Shown: positions 27,112-34,995, numbered from the stretch's first letter. The stretch: DNA of 37,088 nt from JAAYCB01 sp012744395 (GCA_028703175.1 JAQVNJ010000053.1:1-37088), one strand, 5' to 3'. The notes: a model not told the origin generated them from the sequence alone. Translations and numbers: made by a program.

Positions 27112-28098
27112 TCAGACTTGGATTACGCGGATCTGTTCGTCAACGGAGTCCTTCAGGTGCCGCTCGACCAGGAACTTGAGCGTCTTGCCCGCGCCGGCGC
27201 AGTCGGCGCACGCTCCGGCCAGCCGGCAATAGACCAGGCGGTCTTTGATGTCGATGATCTCCACGTCGCCGCCGTCGCGCTGGATCATCGGGCGGATGTA
27301 TTCGTCGAATGCCTTTTCGACCCGCTTGGCGAACTGGTAGGGCGACAGCCCCGATCCGCCTGCGGCCGCCGGGTCGGGCCGCTCGGCCAGCGGCGCGACC
27401 GGCGGAATCGCGTTGGGCAGAATCCGCAGGTCGGACGTCTTCTTCTCGTTGCTCCAGGTCTCATTGAGCAGGTCCTGCAATCCGCCCGGCGTGTGGTGGC
27501 ACGACATGCATGCCCCGCCGGCCTTGATCGCCCCGGTGATGTCGGCGATCGTTCGCAGGTTGAGCTCCTTGATCTTCCGCCGGATGTACGGCTCGCTGAG
27601 AGAGAAGCACTTGCAGACGATCCGCCCTTCCTCCTGCTCGGCGGCATGGATGTCGACGCCCAACCGGGCCAGGTCGACGCCGCGCCGCTGGGCCCAATTG
27701 AACACCGCCGCCTCGAGCGCCTCGGCCCCCATCACCGAACAGTGGATCTTCTGCTCGGGCAGGCCCTCGAGAAACTCGACGATGTCGTCGTTCCGGACCG
27801 AGAGGGCCTGGATCGGCGTGTAACGGCCCTGCTCGATAATCATGCACAGGGCCTCCGAAGCGGCGATCGCCGAGGTGCACCCGAACGTCAGGTAGCGGGC
27901 GTCGGTGATGACGTCGCGGGTCGGGTCCGTCTCGTGGCGCTTCACCCGAAACGTGAAGCGGAGGGCGTCGCCGCAGGCGAGCGATCCGTGTTCGCCGATC
28001 CCGTCCGGGTTCTCGATCTCCCCAAGATGGGTGCCCGGCTTGCCGTGCACCGCGTCCATGAACAACTGCTTGGTTTTCTCGCTGTACTGCCAGGCCAT
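27112..28098 (-). CDS. nifU: Fe-S cluster scaffold protein NifU
   Basis: A 328-residue full-length, three-domain NifU. Residues 1-130 are the IscU-like scaffold with the three cluster cysteines Cys42, Cys74 and Cys120. Residues about 155-210 are the central BFD-like [2Fe-2S] domain with CKC (162-164) and CMSC (197-200). Residues about 250-328 are the C-terminal NifU domain with the CxxC motif GACADC (297-300). It assembles clusters from iron and the sulfur supplied by NifS, encoded next. The start ATG 28098 is supported by GGGAG (28106-28110), seven bases upstream; 12 extra upstream codons are unlikely. All cysteines expected of the family are present. Confidence 0.95.
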   Translation of the reverse strand: MAWQYSEKTKQLFMDAVHGKPGTHLGEIENPDGIGEHGSLACGDALRFTFRVKRHETDPTRDVITDARYLTFGCTSAIAASEALCMIIEQGRYTPIQALSVRNDDIVEFLEGLPEQKIHCSVMGAEALEAAVFNWAQRRGVDLARLGVDIHAAEQEEGRIVCKCFSLSEPYIRRKIKELNLRTIADITGAIKAGGACMSCHHTPGGLQDLLNETWSNEKKTSDLRILPNAIPPVAPLAERPDPAAAGGSGLSPYQFAKRVEKAFDEYIRPMIQRDGGDVEIIDIKDRLVYCRLAGACADCAGAGKTLKFLVERHLKDSVDEQIRVIQV

Positions 28099-28780
28099 CG
28101 ACAATCTCCCGCGGTCTCTCTCGCGCTGCCGCAACGCCGACTGCCCGCCAAGGAAACCGGTGGGCCCGCCGTGCCTGTTGGCCAGCCACTATTTAGCATG
28201 GCGCAGCGGCACCGATTCAGCAAGGTCCGCCAGCGGCGTCTGGAGCCTCCGAGCGCATCCCTACAAGTATACCGCAGGCATCTGCCGCCGCGTCCGGCGC
28301 GCCAGGCAACCGACGGCGAGAGATCGCCGCCTCTTCGACCAGCCCCCCGGCAGACCCGCGGGCGCGGGGGCCGGCCAACCGCCCAGCCCCGGATGTCCTC
28401 GCCAAGGGGCCGAGACGGAATCTGCCGGCCGGAAAAATCAGCCCAATCGATCCGCTTTGCCGGCGCCGTGGCGATCCTGGGCGCCCCCAGGCCGAAAACC
28501 TCGCCCGCGCCCAGCGGGCGGAGCCGACCAACCGCGGCGATGCCGATCGGTTGTGCCCGGGCGGGTGGTCGGATATCGTCAAGGAAAGTTGAAACGGCAT
28601 CCCTTACGAACCTGGACACATGGGAGCGAGCCTTGCCCGTCCCACTGCTTCCCCTCGTTCGATCGTGTGGTCGCGGGCCCCGCTGCTGCCGGCCACGGAA
28701 GCCCCGGGCCGTTCATGCCGCGCCGTTTCGAGGTTCGCCCGCCAGGCAGCCGTGCAGTGCGAATTTGAACTGGGAAGTTG
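28099..28780. other. Intergenic region between nifU and crcB
   Basis: About 680 bases between divergent nifU and crcB. Long overlapping open frames exist on both strands, as expected of GC-rich DNA, but none has a start signal and a recognisable family. I looked for a fluoride riboswitch near crcB and did not find its conserved core. Confidence 0.45.
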
Positions 28781-29176
28781 ATGGCGATTCTTGGATCGAA
28801 CTTGCAGAAATTCTTCCTCATCGGCTTTGCCGGCGGGCTGGGTGCGCTGGCCCGCTATGGGCTGGCCGGCATCGTCCAGAAGCATGCCGGCTTCGGGTTT
28901 CCCTGGGGGACGGCCACTGTGAATCTCGTCGGCTGCTTCCTCTTCGGACTGCTTTGGGTCTCAATGGAAGAGCGATTTCCCGTCACGGCCGATACGCGGA
29001 TTGTCGTGCTTGCCGGCTTCATGGGAGCCTTCACGACCTTTTCGACCTTTGTTTTCGAAACCCAGCAACTGCTTGAAGACTCACAATACCTGGCCGCCCT
29101 CGGCAGTGTCGCTTTGCAGAACGGCGGCGGGCTGGCCGCGGTGATCCTCGGAATGGCCGCCGGCAAGTGGATTTGA
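28781..29176 (+). CDS. crcB: Fluoride channel CrcB/Fluc
   Basis: A 131-residue four-helix membrane protein of the CrcB (Fluc) family, which exports fluoride as a dual-topology dimer. Signature blocks are visible: GGLGALARY (helix 1), WGTATVNLVGCFLFG (helix 2) and GFMGAFTTFSTF (helix 3), including the phenylalanine box and the TFSTF stretch that lines the pore. GGGAAG (28772-28777) is close to ATG 28781; a TTG one codon earlier is also possible. A DUF190 gene follows after 128 bases, a combination often seen with CrcB. The protein is full length. Confidence 0.94.
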   Translation: MAILGSNLQKFFLIGFAGGLGALARYGLAGIVQKHAGFGFPWGTATVNLVGCFLFGLLWVSMEERFPVTADTRIVVLAGFMGAFTTFSTFVFETQQLLEDSQYLAALGSVALQNGGGLAAVILGMAAGKWI

Positions 29177-29304
29177 CGTGTATGCATCAGCAGACAACGT
29201 CAGAGTGCCAATCCCGGCCAACTCGATGATCCTTCACCTGGTGTTGTTCCCACCGGAAGGCTGCCATCCTTTGCCCCCTGACCTCCGCCGCGGTGATCTC
29301 TCCC

Positions 29305-29649
29305 ATGAACGTCCTTCCACCCGAATGTGAATTGTTGCGGATCTTCATCGGCGAGTCCGACCGGCATCAGGGCAAGCCACTCTACGAAGCGATTGTCGCG
29401 GAGGCGAAGAAGTCGGGCGTCGCCGGCGCCACGGTGCTCCGCGGGCTGATGGGCTTCGGCGCGCACAGCCGCATGCATACGGCCAGGATTCTGCGCCTGT
29501 CGGAAGACTTGCCGATCGTGATCGAGATCGTTGACTCGGCCGAAAACATCCAGGCACTGCTGCCGAAGTTCGACGAAATGATCGTCGAGGGGTTGGTCAC
29601 ACTCGAGAAGGTTCGCGTGATCGCCTATCGCTGCCAACAAAACGCTTAA
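29305..29649 (+). CDS. DUF190 family protein
   Basis: A 114-residue soluble protein of the DUF190 family, which has a PII-like ferredoxin fold. Conserved stretches are LLRIFIGESDRHQGKPLYEAI, GVAGATVLRGLMGFG and LPIVIEIVDSAENI. DUF190 genes are frequently found beside crcB, suggesting a role in sensing or regulating fluoride or ion export; the precise function is not established. ATG 29305 is taken as start, because the family begins a few residues before LLRIFIGE; a GTG four codons earlier is possible. Its stop is only five bases from the next start, so it is co-transcribed with the VTT membrane gene. Confidence 0.9.
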   Translation: MNVLPPECELLRIFIGESDRHQGKPLYEAIVAEAKKSGVAGATVLRGLMGFGAHSRMHTARILRLSEDLPIVIEIVDSAENIQALLPKFDEMIVEGLVTLEKVRVIAYRCQQNA

Positions 29650-29654
29650 CGCCG

Positions 29655-30287
29655 ATGCGACAGATACTCCTGCCCATCCTGTTGATCGCCCTGGCCTTGG
29701 CCGTGCCGATCGTTCCTTTTCTCGGCTTCGGTCCCGCCCTGGAGGCGTGGCTGGAATCGGCAATCGAGCGGACCGTCGATCCGGTTTTCGCGGCGGCCCT
29801 CGTCGTGGGGTTGCTCGGCGTGGACGTCTTTCTGCCGATCCCCTCGAGCGTGCTGAGCACTCTGGGTGGCGAGGTGCTGGGTTTTTGGGGCGGGACGGCG
29901 GCGTCCTTTGCCGGACTCTCGCTCGGCGCGGCGGTCGGTTTCGGCCTGGCGCGGGCGGCCGCCCGCCCGCTCGTGCGGCGGCTGGCGGCCCCCGAGGACC
30001 TGGAGCGGATCGGCCGGCTGAGCCGGCGGCTGGGGACGGCCGTGCTGATCGTCACCCGGCCGGTGCCGATCCTTGCCGAGGCGGCGGTGGTCTTCTTCGG
30101 CGCGGCGGGCCTGCCCTGGCGGAGGTTTCTCCCACCGGTAACGATCGTCAACCTGGTGATCGCCGCGGCCTATTCCGCCTTGGGACGGTGGGTCCACCTG
30201 CCGGCAGCCCTGCTGGCGGCGATCGTCGCCCCCGCCATCGCCGCGTGGATCGCCCAAAGGGTGGTTGCGAAAACGAGCCACCGCTGA
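29655..30287 (+). CDS. VTT-domain (DedA/TVP38-like) membrane protein
   Basis: A 210-residue integral membrane protein with about five hydrophobic segments and the VTT (SNARE-associated) domain: FLPIPSSVLSTLGGEVLGFW, then GAAVGFGLARAAARPLVRR and TRPVPILAEAAVVFFGAAGL, the re-entrant loop motif of DedA/TVP38 proteins. Members move or flip lipids or ions across the membrane. It begins five bases after the DUF190 stop, clearly in the same operon, so a link to fluoride or membrane stress is possible but not shown. The N terminus MRQILLPILLIALALAVPIV is the first helix. Confidence 0.88.
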   Translation: MRQILLPILLIALALAVPIVPFLGFGPALEAWLESAIERTVDPVFAAALVVGLLGVDVFLPIPSSVLSTLGGEVLGFWGGTAASFAGLSLGAAVGFGLARAAARPLVRRLAAPEDLERIGRLSRRLGTAVLIVTRPVPILAEAAVVFFGAAGLPWRRFLPPVTIVNLVIAAAYSALGRWVHLPAALLAAIVAPAIAAWIAQRVVAKTSHR

Positions 30288-30289
30288 GA

Positions 30290-30418
30290 TCAGCGGATCT
30301 GCCACCGCCCAGCCAAACACCGCCCGTCGAGCAACAGCCGGTCACCCGCCAGCCAGACGCGGGCGACGCTCAAGTCCTGGCCGCTCCCGGTCTGGCAAAC
30401 GGGATCGCTATCCGTTAT
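30290..30418 (-). pseudogene. Possible 3' remnant of an amidohydrolase-like gene
   Basis: A minus-strand frame bounded by stops reads DLSVARVWLAGDRLLLDGR and ends at 30290. This resembles the C-terminal strand pair of amidohydrolases of the chlorohydrolase/guanine-deaminase type (V..VWVAGR.L.DGR). Only about 40 codons survive. Similarity is by eye and short. Confidence 0.25.
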
Positions 30419-30469
30419 GAATCAACCTCTGGGAAGCCATCCGTGTTTCACGCACCAAGGAATCATGCG

Positions 30470-31170
30470 ATGCGAACGGGTACGATGCTGGGAGCGGGAT
30501 GTTGCCTGGCGGTCGCCTCAGCGGTGCTCTTGGCCTTGACGGAAGAGGGTGCCGCCGACCCGCAGCTTCCGCAGGAAGTGCCACCCGGAGAACTCGGCCG
30601 AGTCGTTCGAATGGGAAAGGAGATTGTCGAGAACACCGCGGAGCCCTCCACTCTCCAAGCCGTTCGTGGGCAACGCTCTTCGCTGTAGCTCCTGCCATCT
30701 GGACGCCGGAACCGATCCCAAGGCCGGAACGTTCCTGGGTGTCGCCACGGCGGAGCCGGCCTGGTCGCCGAGAGAGAAACGGGTGATCACGCTCGAGGAT
30801 CGGGTGCTCAACTGCTTCATGCGGAGCATGAACGGCGTCCGGCCTCCGAACGGCAGTCGAGTCTCTGTCGCCGTGACGGCGTACATTTCGTGGTTGTCCA
30901 GCGGCAGGTGAACGCGAGCAGAGACAGGTTCAAACGCTGACCGTCCAGCGGCGCCACGTCCGCCCGTCGTTTGGCGAAGGTTGTTCGCGCCGAGCAGTCT
31001 GCCCGGCGGCTTGCTGAACAGCCCGACTGGTGGATGCACATCCCAGCGAACCCGCGTTGTCATGCTTGCCGTCGAAGGGGACGGCAGGAGTCTACGATTT
31101 GCCCGCCGTGCCCTCCGCCACTGCCGGACGCCAACCAGGAAGGGACTGGAAAACGATCTCGGCTGCGGGC
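30470..31170 (+). pseudogene. TsdA-like dihaem cytochrome c, broken
   Basis: Remains of a thiosulfate-dehydrogenase-like cytochrome c. From ATG 30470 (AAGGA at 30457-30461) it gives a signal peptide and GRVVRMGKEIVENT. At about 30644-30647 one extra base shifts the frame; the other frame continues KPFVGNALRCSSCHLDAG (haem motif CSSCH), FLGVATAEPAWSPREK and ITLEDRVLNCFMRSMNG, ending WLSSGR at a stop (30909-30911). The family normally has a second haem domain. Downstream, at about 31058-31072, a frame reads CHACR, one base from a CHACH haem motif, so the second domain may survive as decayed sequence. The limits after 30911 are uncertain. Confidence 0.7.
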
Positions 31171-31392
31171 TTGGGCTCCTGACGATCGAGGACGGGTGGC
31201 CGCAGATTGCACCGAGCCGGATCAGAATCCGTCGCCGGGAATCACCTCGCCACCGCCAACGGTTCCCCATGTCTCCCCTCCGACTTGAACTGCCAATCGT
31301 TCCAAGCTTGGCGAAGTGCGATCGGTGAACACAAGGTTCCTCCCGTAACAAAATTGGTTCCGGACAATTCAGGTTCAACACGGAGGGGACCG

Positions 31393-31560
31393 ATGCGTTC
31401 ACGAACGGAGTGTATCCTCACGAAGTCGGAAGTCCAGGCCGAGGCGGAGCAGTGGCTGGCGACGGCCTCGCGGCTTGAGTATCAATTGAACCTCGCCCTG
31501 GTCGCGCGTTTGCCCAAAGCGTTTCTGACCCACACTTCTGGACGGACGACGATCGTCCTG
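31393..31560 (+). pseudogene. Possible 5' remnant of an unidentified gene
   Basis: ATG 31393 has a strong GGAGG (31382-31386) seven bases upstream and begins MRSRTECILTKSEVQAEAEQ, a natural helical N terminus. After about 50 codons the same frame simply runs on as the antisense of the DUF6933 gene to 32814. I read the first part as a surviving gene start cut off by the downstream segment. No family recognised. Confidence 0.3.
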
Positions 31561-31635
31561 GGTGTTGATCTACTAAACAAATGTTCTGGCCAGCTTGTTT
31601 TGACATGTTTCAGGATGGGCTCGCTGCCAGGCTCA

Positions 31636-32826
31636 TCACAAATACTTCCGCCAATCGGGCAGTCCTCGCCGCATTCTCTTGGTGGCTTTCTCTGCATCAA
31701 ATGCTTCGGGATCAAACGGTCCTGCCCACTCCAGGTATTCGTCGTGGCGTTCGTCGTGTGGATCGGCCAGAGCTGCGAGGAATTCGGGATAGCCCCAGAC
31801 ACCACCCACATCCTCTGGAGGGCAGGCTCGTTCACCTTCCAGACAAACTGGATATCGCGCGCCTTTTTCGGCCCGAAGGCAGCCCTCAAACCATATCTCG
31901 TGCTCCCAGCCGTCGCCGAAGTCGTATTCGTACTTGAAGCGAAACCGCTTGCCGTCCTTGGGGATGATCTCACTGAGCCTAGTGATGGTCGAGTCGTAGT
32001 AGAAACACTCGTCAAAGTCTTGGTCGATGAGTTCGGGATCGCCGTAGACCGCGCCGCCGACCTCGAACTGATGGAGATGGGAGTTGGTCCATCCCATCGC
32101 TGTTTGGATGCGTTCGTGGAATTTGTCGAGCGTGCAGTCCTTGACCTGAATCCGTCGCCAGATCGGAGGCCGATAGTCAAGCAGCGTGATCTTGAATTGA
32201 TAGAGCCGCTCCGAGACGGGGATCGACGAGACGTTGCTGGCTGGCCGCGACGCCTTGGCCCTTGTCGGTGGAGCTGCGGACGGCGCTTGTTGAGGTTCCG
32301 AGAACTCGTGGGTGGCTTCGCCATCGTCGGCCAGCAGTTGGAAGGCGTCACGAGGAATCCCGTAGCATTCCGATTCCGGTCCCTTGAGTGCCGACATCGG
32401 AATCTCGTTCAGCTTGAAGCTGACATCGCAGGGCGACAACTCCCCCTCGATCAGCCAATACTTGGCATGGAAGATCATGTCGTTCATCGAGCCGGTGACG
32501 GATCGGTTCAGGGCCTTGCCAAATCGGAGACTGCCGGTCGCTGGAGCGATCAACCGCTGGTAGACGGATGCCTGCCCGTCGTCCTCCATGAACTCACGGA
32601 GGTTCTCCAAGGCCCGGCGAATGAACAGGCTATTGTCGGTGATCCCCTTGCCGTACATCACCACCGAGTAGAGCGATTTTGTGTTCGTGAAGAGGATGTA
32701 TTGGGTGCGATCTGCCGTAAACAGATTAGCCGACCAGTCGGCATAGGGATTCTCATCGGGCGGCAGCGGGGACAGGCTGCCTGTTTTCAGCTTCTTGGCG
32801 AGTTTCTGGGATAGGCGCAAGATCAT
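31636..32826 (-). CDS. DUF6933 fused to plasmid pRiA4b ORF-3-like domain
   Basis: A 396-residue cytoplasmic protein. Residues 1 to about 165 match the DUF6933 type (MILRLSQKLAKKLK, ADWSANLFTADRTQYILFTN, LYSVVMYGKGI). A polar linker (about 170-205, rich in Ala, Pro and Ser) follows. Residues about 208-390 are the plasmid pRiA4b ORF-3/IS1096 passenger-like domain: LYQFKITLLDYRPPIWRRIQ, MGWTNSHLHQFEVGG, YEYDFGDGWEHEI and PPEDVGGVWGYPEFL. These domains occur on plasmids and insertion elements; their biochemical role is unknown. AAGGT (32833-32837) precedes ATG 32826; the frame is open 23 codons further. It sits in a decayed, mobile-element-rich region. Confidence 0.88.
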   Translation of the reverse strand: MILRLSQKLAKKLKTGSLSPLPPDENPYADWSANLFTADRTQYILFTNTKSLYSVVMYGKGITDNSLFIRRALENLREFMEDDGQASVYQRLIAPATGSLRFGKALNRSVTGSMNDMIFHAKYWLIEGELSPCDVSFKLNEIPMSALKGPESECYGIPRDAFQLLADDGEATHEFSEPQQAPSAAPPTRAKASRPASNVSSIPVSERLYQFKITLLDYRPPIWRRIQVKDCTLDKFHERIQTAMGWTNSHLHQFEVGGAVYGDPELIDQDFDECFYYDSTITRLSEIIPKDGKRFRFKYEYDFGDGWEHEIWFEGCLRAEKGARYPVCLEGERACPPEDVGGVWGYPEFLAALADPHDERHDEYLEWAGPFDPEAFDAEKATKRMRRGLPDWRKYL

Positions 32827-32904
32827 GGGATTACCTTCGCAGCATCTTCGGAATCGATTTGCCAGATGATTTTCATAACACCGGCTATCCTGCATTTGCC
32901 TGGC

Positions 32905-33117
32905 TCAGGACGGCTGCTGCAAGTATCCCAACCGCTGCTTCTCCGCGAACCGATCGAGGGCATACCGCAACATCGTCCTCGGCAACACCCGGCAGTGCCG
33001 GTCGAGGAATTTTTCCAGCACCGCCGGGTCCCGCTTTCCGACCTCCCTTAGCGTCCAGCCCACGGCCTTGTGAATCAAGTCCTCTTTGTCGTCGAGCAGA
33101 TTCTCGGCGATCCTCAT
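32905..33117 (-). pseudogene. 5'-truncated AlkD-type DNA alkylation repair gene
   Basis: A 70-codon frame encoding the C terminus of an AlkD-like DNA glycosylase: NLLDDKEDLIHKAVGWTLRE, EVGKRDPAVLEKFLDRH and RTMLRYALDRFAEKQR. Full AlkD proteins are about 230 residues of HEAT-like repeats, so roughly two thirds are missing, including the active-site region. The upstream DNA (33118 onward) shows no AlkD sequence in any frame, so the gene was cut by a rearrangement rather than a point mutation. An ATG at 33117 happens to open the fragment. Confidence 0.75.
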
Positions 33118-33231
33118 GATTGTCTTCCCGGCACGGGGTCGGCGGCGATCAGGAACACTGGTCGTTTCAGGGGCGGAGACTCAGCAACGGCCCTCCGACT
33201 CGCTCACATCACAAGGCACCCTTTGATTGCC

Positions 33232-33275
33232 TTGACTATAAACTGCAAACAGTCTACAGTCGTAGCAGTCCTACG
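33232..33275 (+). promoter_or_regulatory. Promoter and inverted-repeat operator of the XRE gene
   Basis: TTGACT (33232-33237) and TACAGT (33255-33260), 17 bases apart, form a sigma70-type promoter. Overlapping and following it are related half-sites AGTCTAC (33251-33257) and AGTCCTAC (33267-33274), and a perfect inverted repeat CGTAG-N5-CTACG (33261-33275). The gene it serves encodes an XRE repressor, so autoregulation is likely. Confidence 0.55.
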
Positions 33276-33299
33276 GCAAGCTCTCCGAAAGGCCCGTCG

Positions 33300-33626
33300 A
33301 TGAAATTTGGCGACCGCATCCGGGACCTCCGCAAATCCAAGAACCTGAGTCAGCGGGCGCTTGGCGACATCGTCGGGGTGACCTTCACGTATATCAGCAA
33401 GATCGAGAGCGAGAAGCTCGACTTCGGCGACTACCCCTCGGAGGACTTGATCCGCAGACTCGCCGAGGCCCTCGACACCGACGTGGATGAGCTTTTCCTT
33501 TTGGCAAAGAAGATCCCGCAGCAGATCAGGCAGCGGGTCATGGAGCGGCCCGACGCCTTCCGGAAATTCGCCAGCCTCGACGACGAGACGTTGAACAAGC
33601 TGCTCAAAGACCTCGAAGACGGATGA
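33300..33626 (+). CDS. XRE-family HTH transcriptional regulator
   Basis: A 108-residue regulator. Residues about 5-62 form a Cro/C1-type helix-turn-helix: FGDRIRDLRKSKNLSQRALG, then VTFTYISKIESEKLDFGDYP. The C-terminal part is helical and charged. GAAAGG lies about ten bases before ATG 33300; the 60-codon upstream extension would overlap the promoter and is rejected. The stop codon overlaps the ATG of the next gene (ATGA at 33623-33626), an ImmA/IrrE-like metallopeptidase fragment, so the two formed a repressor-protease pair like those controlling mobile elements or stress responses. The regulator is intact; its partner is not. Confidence 0.9.
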   Translation: MKFGDRIRDLRKSKNLSQRALGDIVGVTFTYISKIESEKLDFGDYPSEDLIRRLAEALDTDVDELFLLAKKIPQQIRQRVMERPDAFRKFASLDDETLNKLLKDLEDG

Positions 33627-33976
33627 CCAACCCCCGGATCAAATACCCGCGCAACGAAGCCATCGAGAACGTGACCGCCCAGCGGATTCGAAAGTACGAG
33701 TCCAAGGCCGCCGTCACGGTCAAGCTGCCGGCGCCGGGCGAGCAAATCGTGGAACAGGTGCTGGGGCTGGACTTCGACTGGGAAGTGATCGGGGGGCAAC
33801 CCGGCGAGCAGCTCCTCGGCGGCCTGGTTCTCTCACGCGGTCGCGCGGCGGCCGCAACGTTGGGACTGCCCGAACAGGTCGCTTCCGACAGACTCGCCAG
33901 CGAGCGAGCCGGCGGCCGCGGCACTTGCGACGGCCTGCCGCCAGCGGTTCAGCGCGGACGACGGCCTGAGGCTTGA
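33623..33976 (+). pseudogene. Truncated ImmA/IrrE-type metallopeptidase
   Basis: The first 65 or so codons match the N terminus of planctomycete ImmA/IrrE-like proteins paired with XRE regulators: RIKYPRNEAIENVTAQRIR, APGEQIVEQVLGLDFDWEVI and QPGEQLLGGLVLS. At about 33830 the similarity stops and the frame runs on as GC-rich Ala/Arg/Gly sequence to 33976. The catalytic HExxH motif and the C-terminal domain are absent, so the protein cannot be an active protease. It overlaps the XRE gene by four bases. The break is sharp, suggesting a recombination junction. Confidence 0.7.
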
Positions 33977-34328
33977 CCCCTTCCCGCCGCCCGACTCTGC
34001 CGCCGCGACGCCCAACGCGTTCTGGATTGCCCTGGCCGGTCCGCAAGGCGTCGCCACCCGGTCGCACGCTTACGCGGCCCATCCGGCGGTTCTGAACGTC
34101 TATTGTGCACAACTCGCCTTGGACCTCGTGCGGCTTGAGTTGCAGGGAGGAGAGGCCCCCCCGCTGATCCATCCGGCGGTTCTGAACGGGCGCAAGCCGG
34201 CGCCACCTGGTGAGGATCAACAGGATCACCGCCCGGCAGTCCTTGATTGCACGATGCGTAATCGCATTATAGTCCGCGCACAGATTGACATACGACCAAT
34301 TCTGCGGGTAGACTACCGGTTATCCTGA
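33840..34328 (+). other. Unidentified open frame, possible gene fragment
   Basis: A frame open from 33789 to the stop at 34326-34328 looks protein-like from about 33890 to 34165: RFSADDGLRLDPFPPPDS, NAFWIALAGPQGVATRSHAY and VYCAQLALDLVRLELQGG. There is no credible start. An 18-bp sequence occurs twice, 90 bases apart (34081-34098 and 34171-34188), so HPAVLN is encoded twice. I do not recognise the family; it may be the 3' part of a gene fused to the broken ImmA gene. Confidence 0.35.
34081..34188. repeat. 18-bp direct repeat pair
   Basis: ATCCGGCGGTTCTGAACG occurs at 34081-34098 and at 34171-34188, identical over 18 bases and 90 bases apart. It lies inside an unidentified open frame in mobile-element debris. 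Confidence 0.7.
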
Positions 34329-34549
34329 ACCTCTCCGAACTGTCGCGGTTCCTCCGATCGCTCCTCCCCCGGGAGCCAAGCATTCGGTGAGCACCTTTTC
34401 GGCACACTAAGGTGGCCGGGGCTGTCAGGACAGAGAACGAGGTTGTTTAAGGTGAACTCTGGGGAATGGGGCTGGGGGGCGTTGCGTCGCCACTGAATCT
34501 CGGGCTTTGCCTGTTTGCCCTTTGGCTGTATGTGTGGCTTGCGAAGTAG

Positions 34550-34810
34550 CTCTCCGCAAAACGCTTGCCGCAAGCCGCACGCGATCATTGGAGCATCGAG
34601 AACCGCTTGCACTGGCAACTCGACGTCACCTTCCAGGAAGATCAGTGTCGCATTCGGAAGGGCAACGCCGATGCCAACTTCAGTACGCTGCGGCGTACGG
34701 CATTGAGCTTGTTCAAGAACAATCACAGCGAGAAGGTAGGCATCAAGAACAAACGCCTGCTCGCCGCTCTCGACGACGACGATTTGCAGGAAGTGCTGTG
34801 CGGAAAGTAA
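34550..34810 (+). pseudogene. ISAs1-family transposase, C-terminal fragment
   Basis: About 85 codons of the C terminus of an ISAs1-type (IS4-like) DDE transposase: ARDHWSIENRLHWQLDVTF, EDQCRIRKGNADANF, TLRRTALSLFKNN and LAALDDDDLQEVLCGK. The WxIENxLHWxLDVTFxED block, carrying the catalytic Glu region, is characteristic. An in-frame TAG at 34547-34549 and unrelated DNA upstream show that the N-terminal 300 or so residues are gone. The stop at 34808-34810 is followed directly by a sequence resembling the element's right end. Confidence 0.82.
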
Positions 34811-34830
34811 CTTATGGTGCGATTGCCCTG
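34806..34830 (+). mobile_element. Probable right end of the ISAs1-type element
   Basis: Directly after the transposase codons the DNA reads GTAACTTATG and ends in GCCCTG at 34830, resembling the terminal inverted repeats of ISAs1-family elements. The left end is not present in the window. Confidence 0.45.
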
Positions 34831-34833
34831 GCG

Positions 34834-34861
34834 CCTCAGGTCCCCCGAGGGGGACCTGAGG
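34834..34861. repeat. 28-base near-perfect palindrome
   Basis: CCTCAGGTCCCCC (34834-34846) and GGGGGACCTGAGG (34849-34861) are perfect 13-bp inverted arms around a two-base centre. It starts three bases after the presumed IS end. It could be a terminator, an insertion target hairpin or a repeat unit; no T-tract follows. Confidence 0.7.
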
Positions 34862-34926
34862 TTGTCGCCATTGCCGCGATTTCCCAAGGACTGCGGATTG
34901 TGTGTTCTGCAATTGAGAGGATCGCA

Positions 34927-34995
34927 CTACACGTGGCCGTAGTACACCTGGGCCGCGGTCCGGCAGCCCAGCGAGCTGTGCGGCCGCGACCAGAC
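34927..34995 (-). pseudogene. IS3-type transposase C-terminal fragment
   Basis: A minus-strand frame ending at 34927-34929 reads SRPHSSLGCRTAAQVYYG, which matches the conserved C-terminal RPHSSLGYRTP motif of integrase-core (IS3/IS481-type) transposases. Only about 22 codons remain. Confidence 0.6.

Noticed and set aside
25777..28098. Nitrogen-fixation cluster
   Set aside because: Only nifU and nifS are present; these also serve general Fe-S assembly, and no nitrogenase genes are in the window.
28560..28780. Fluoride riboswitch upstream of crcB
   Set aside because: The conserved pseudoknot core was not visible; only a short ribosome binding site is present.
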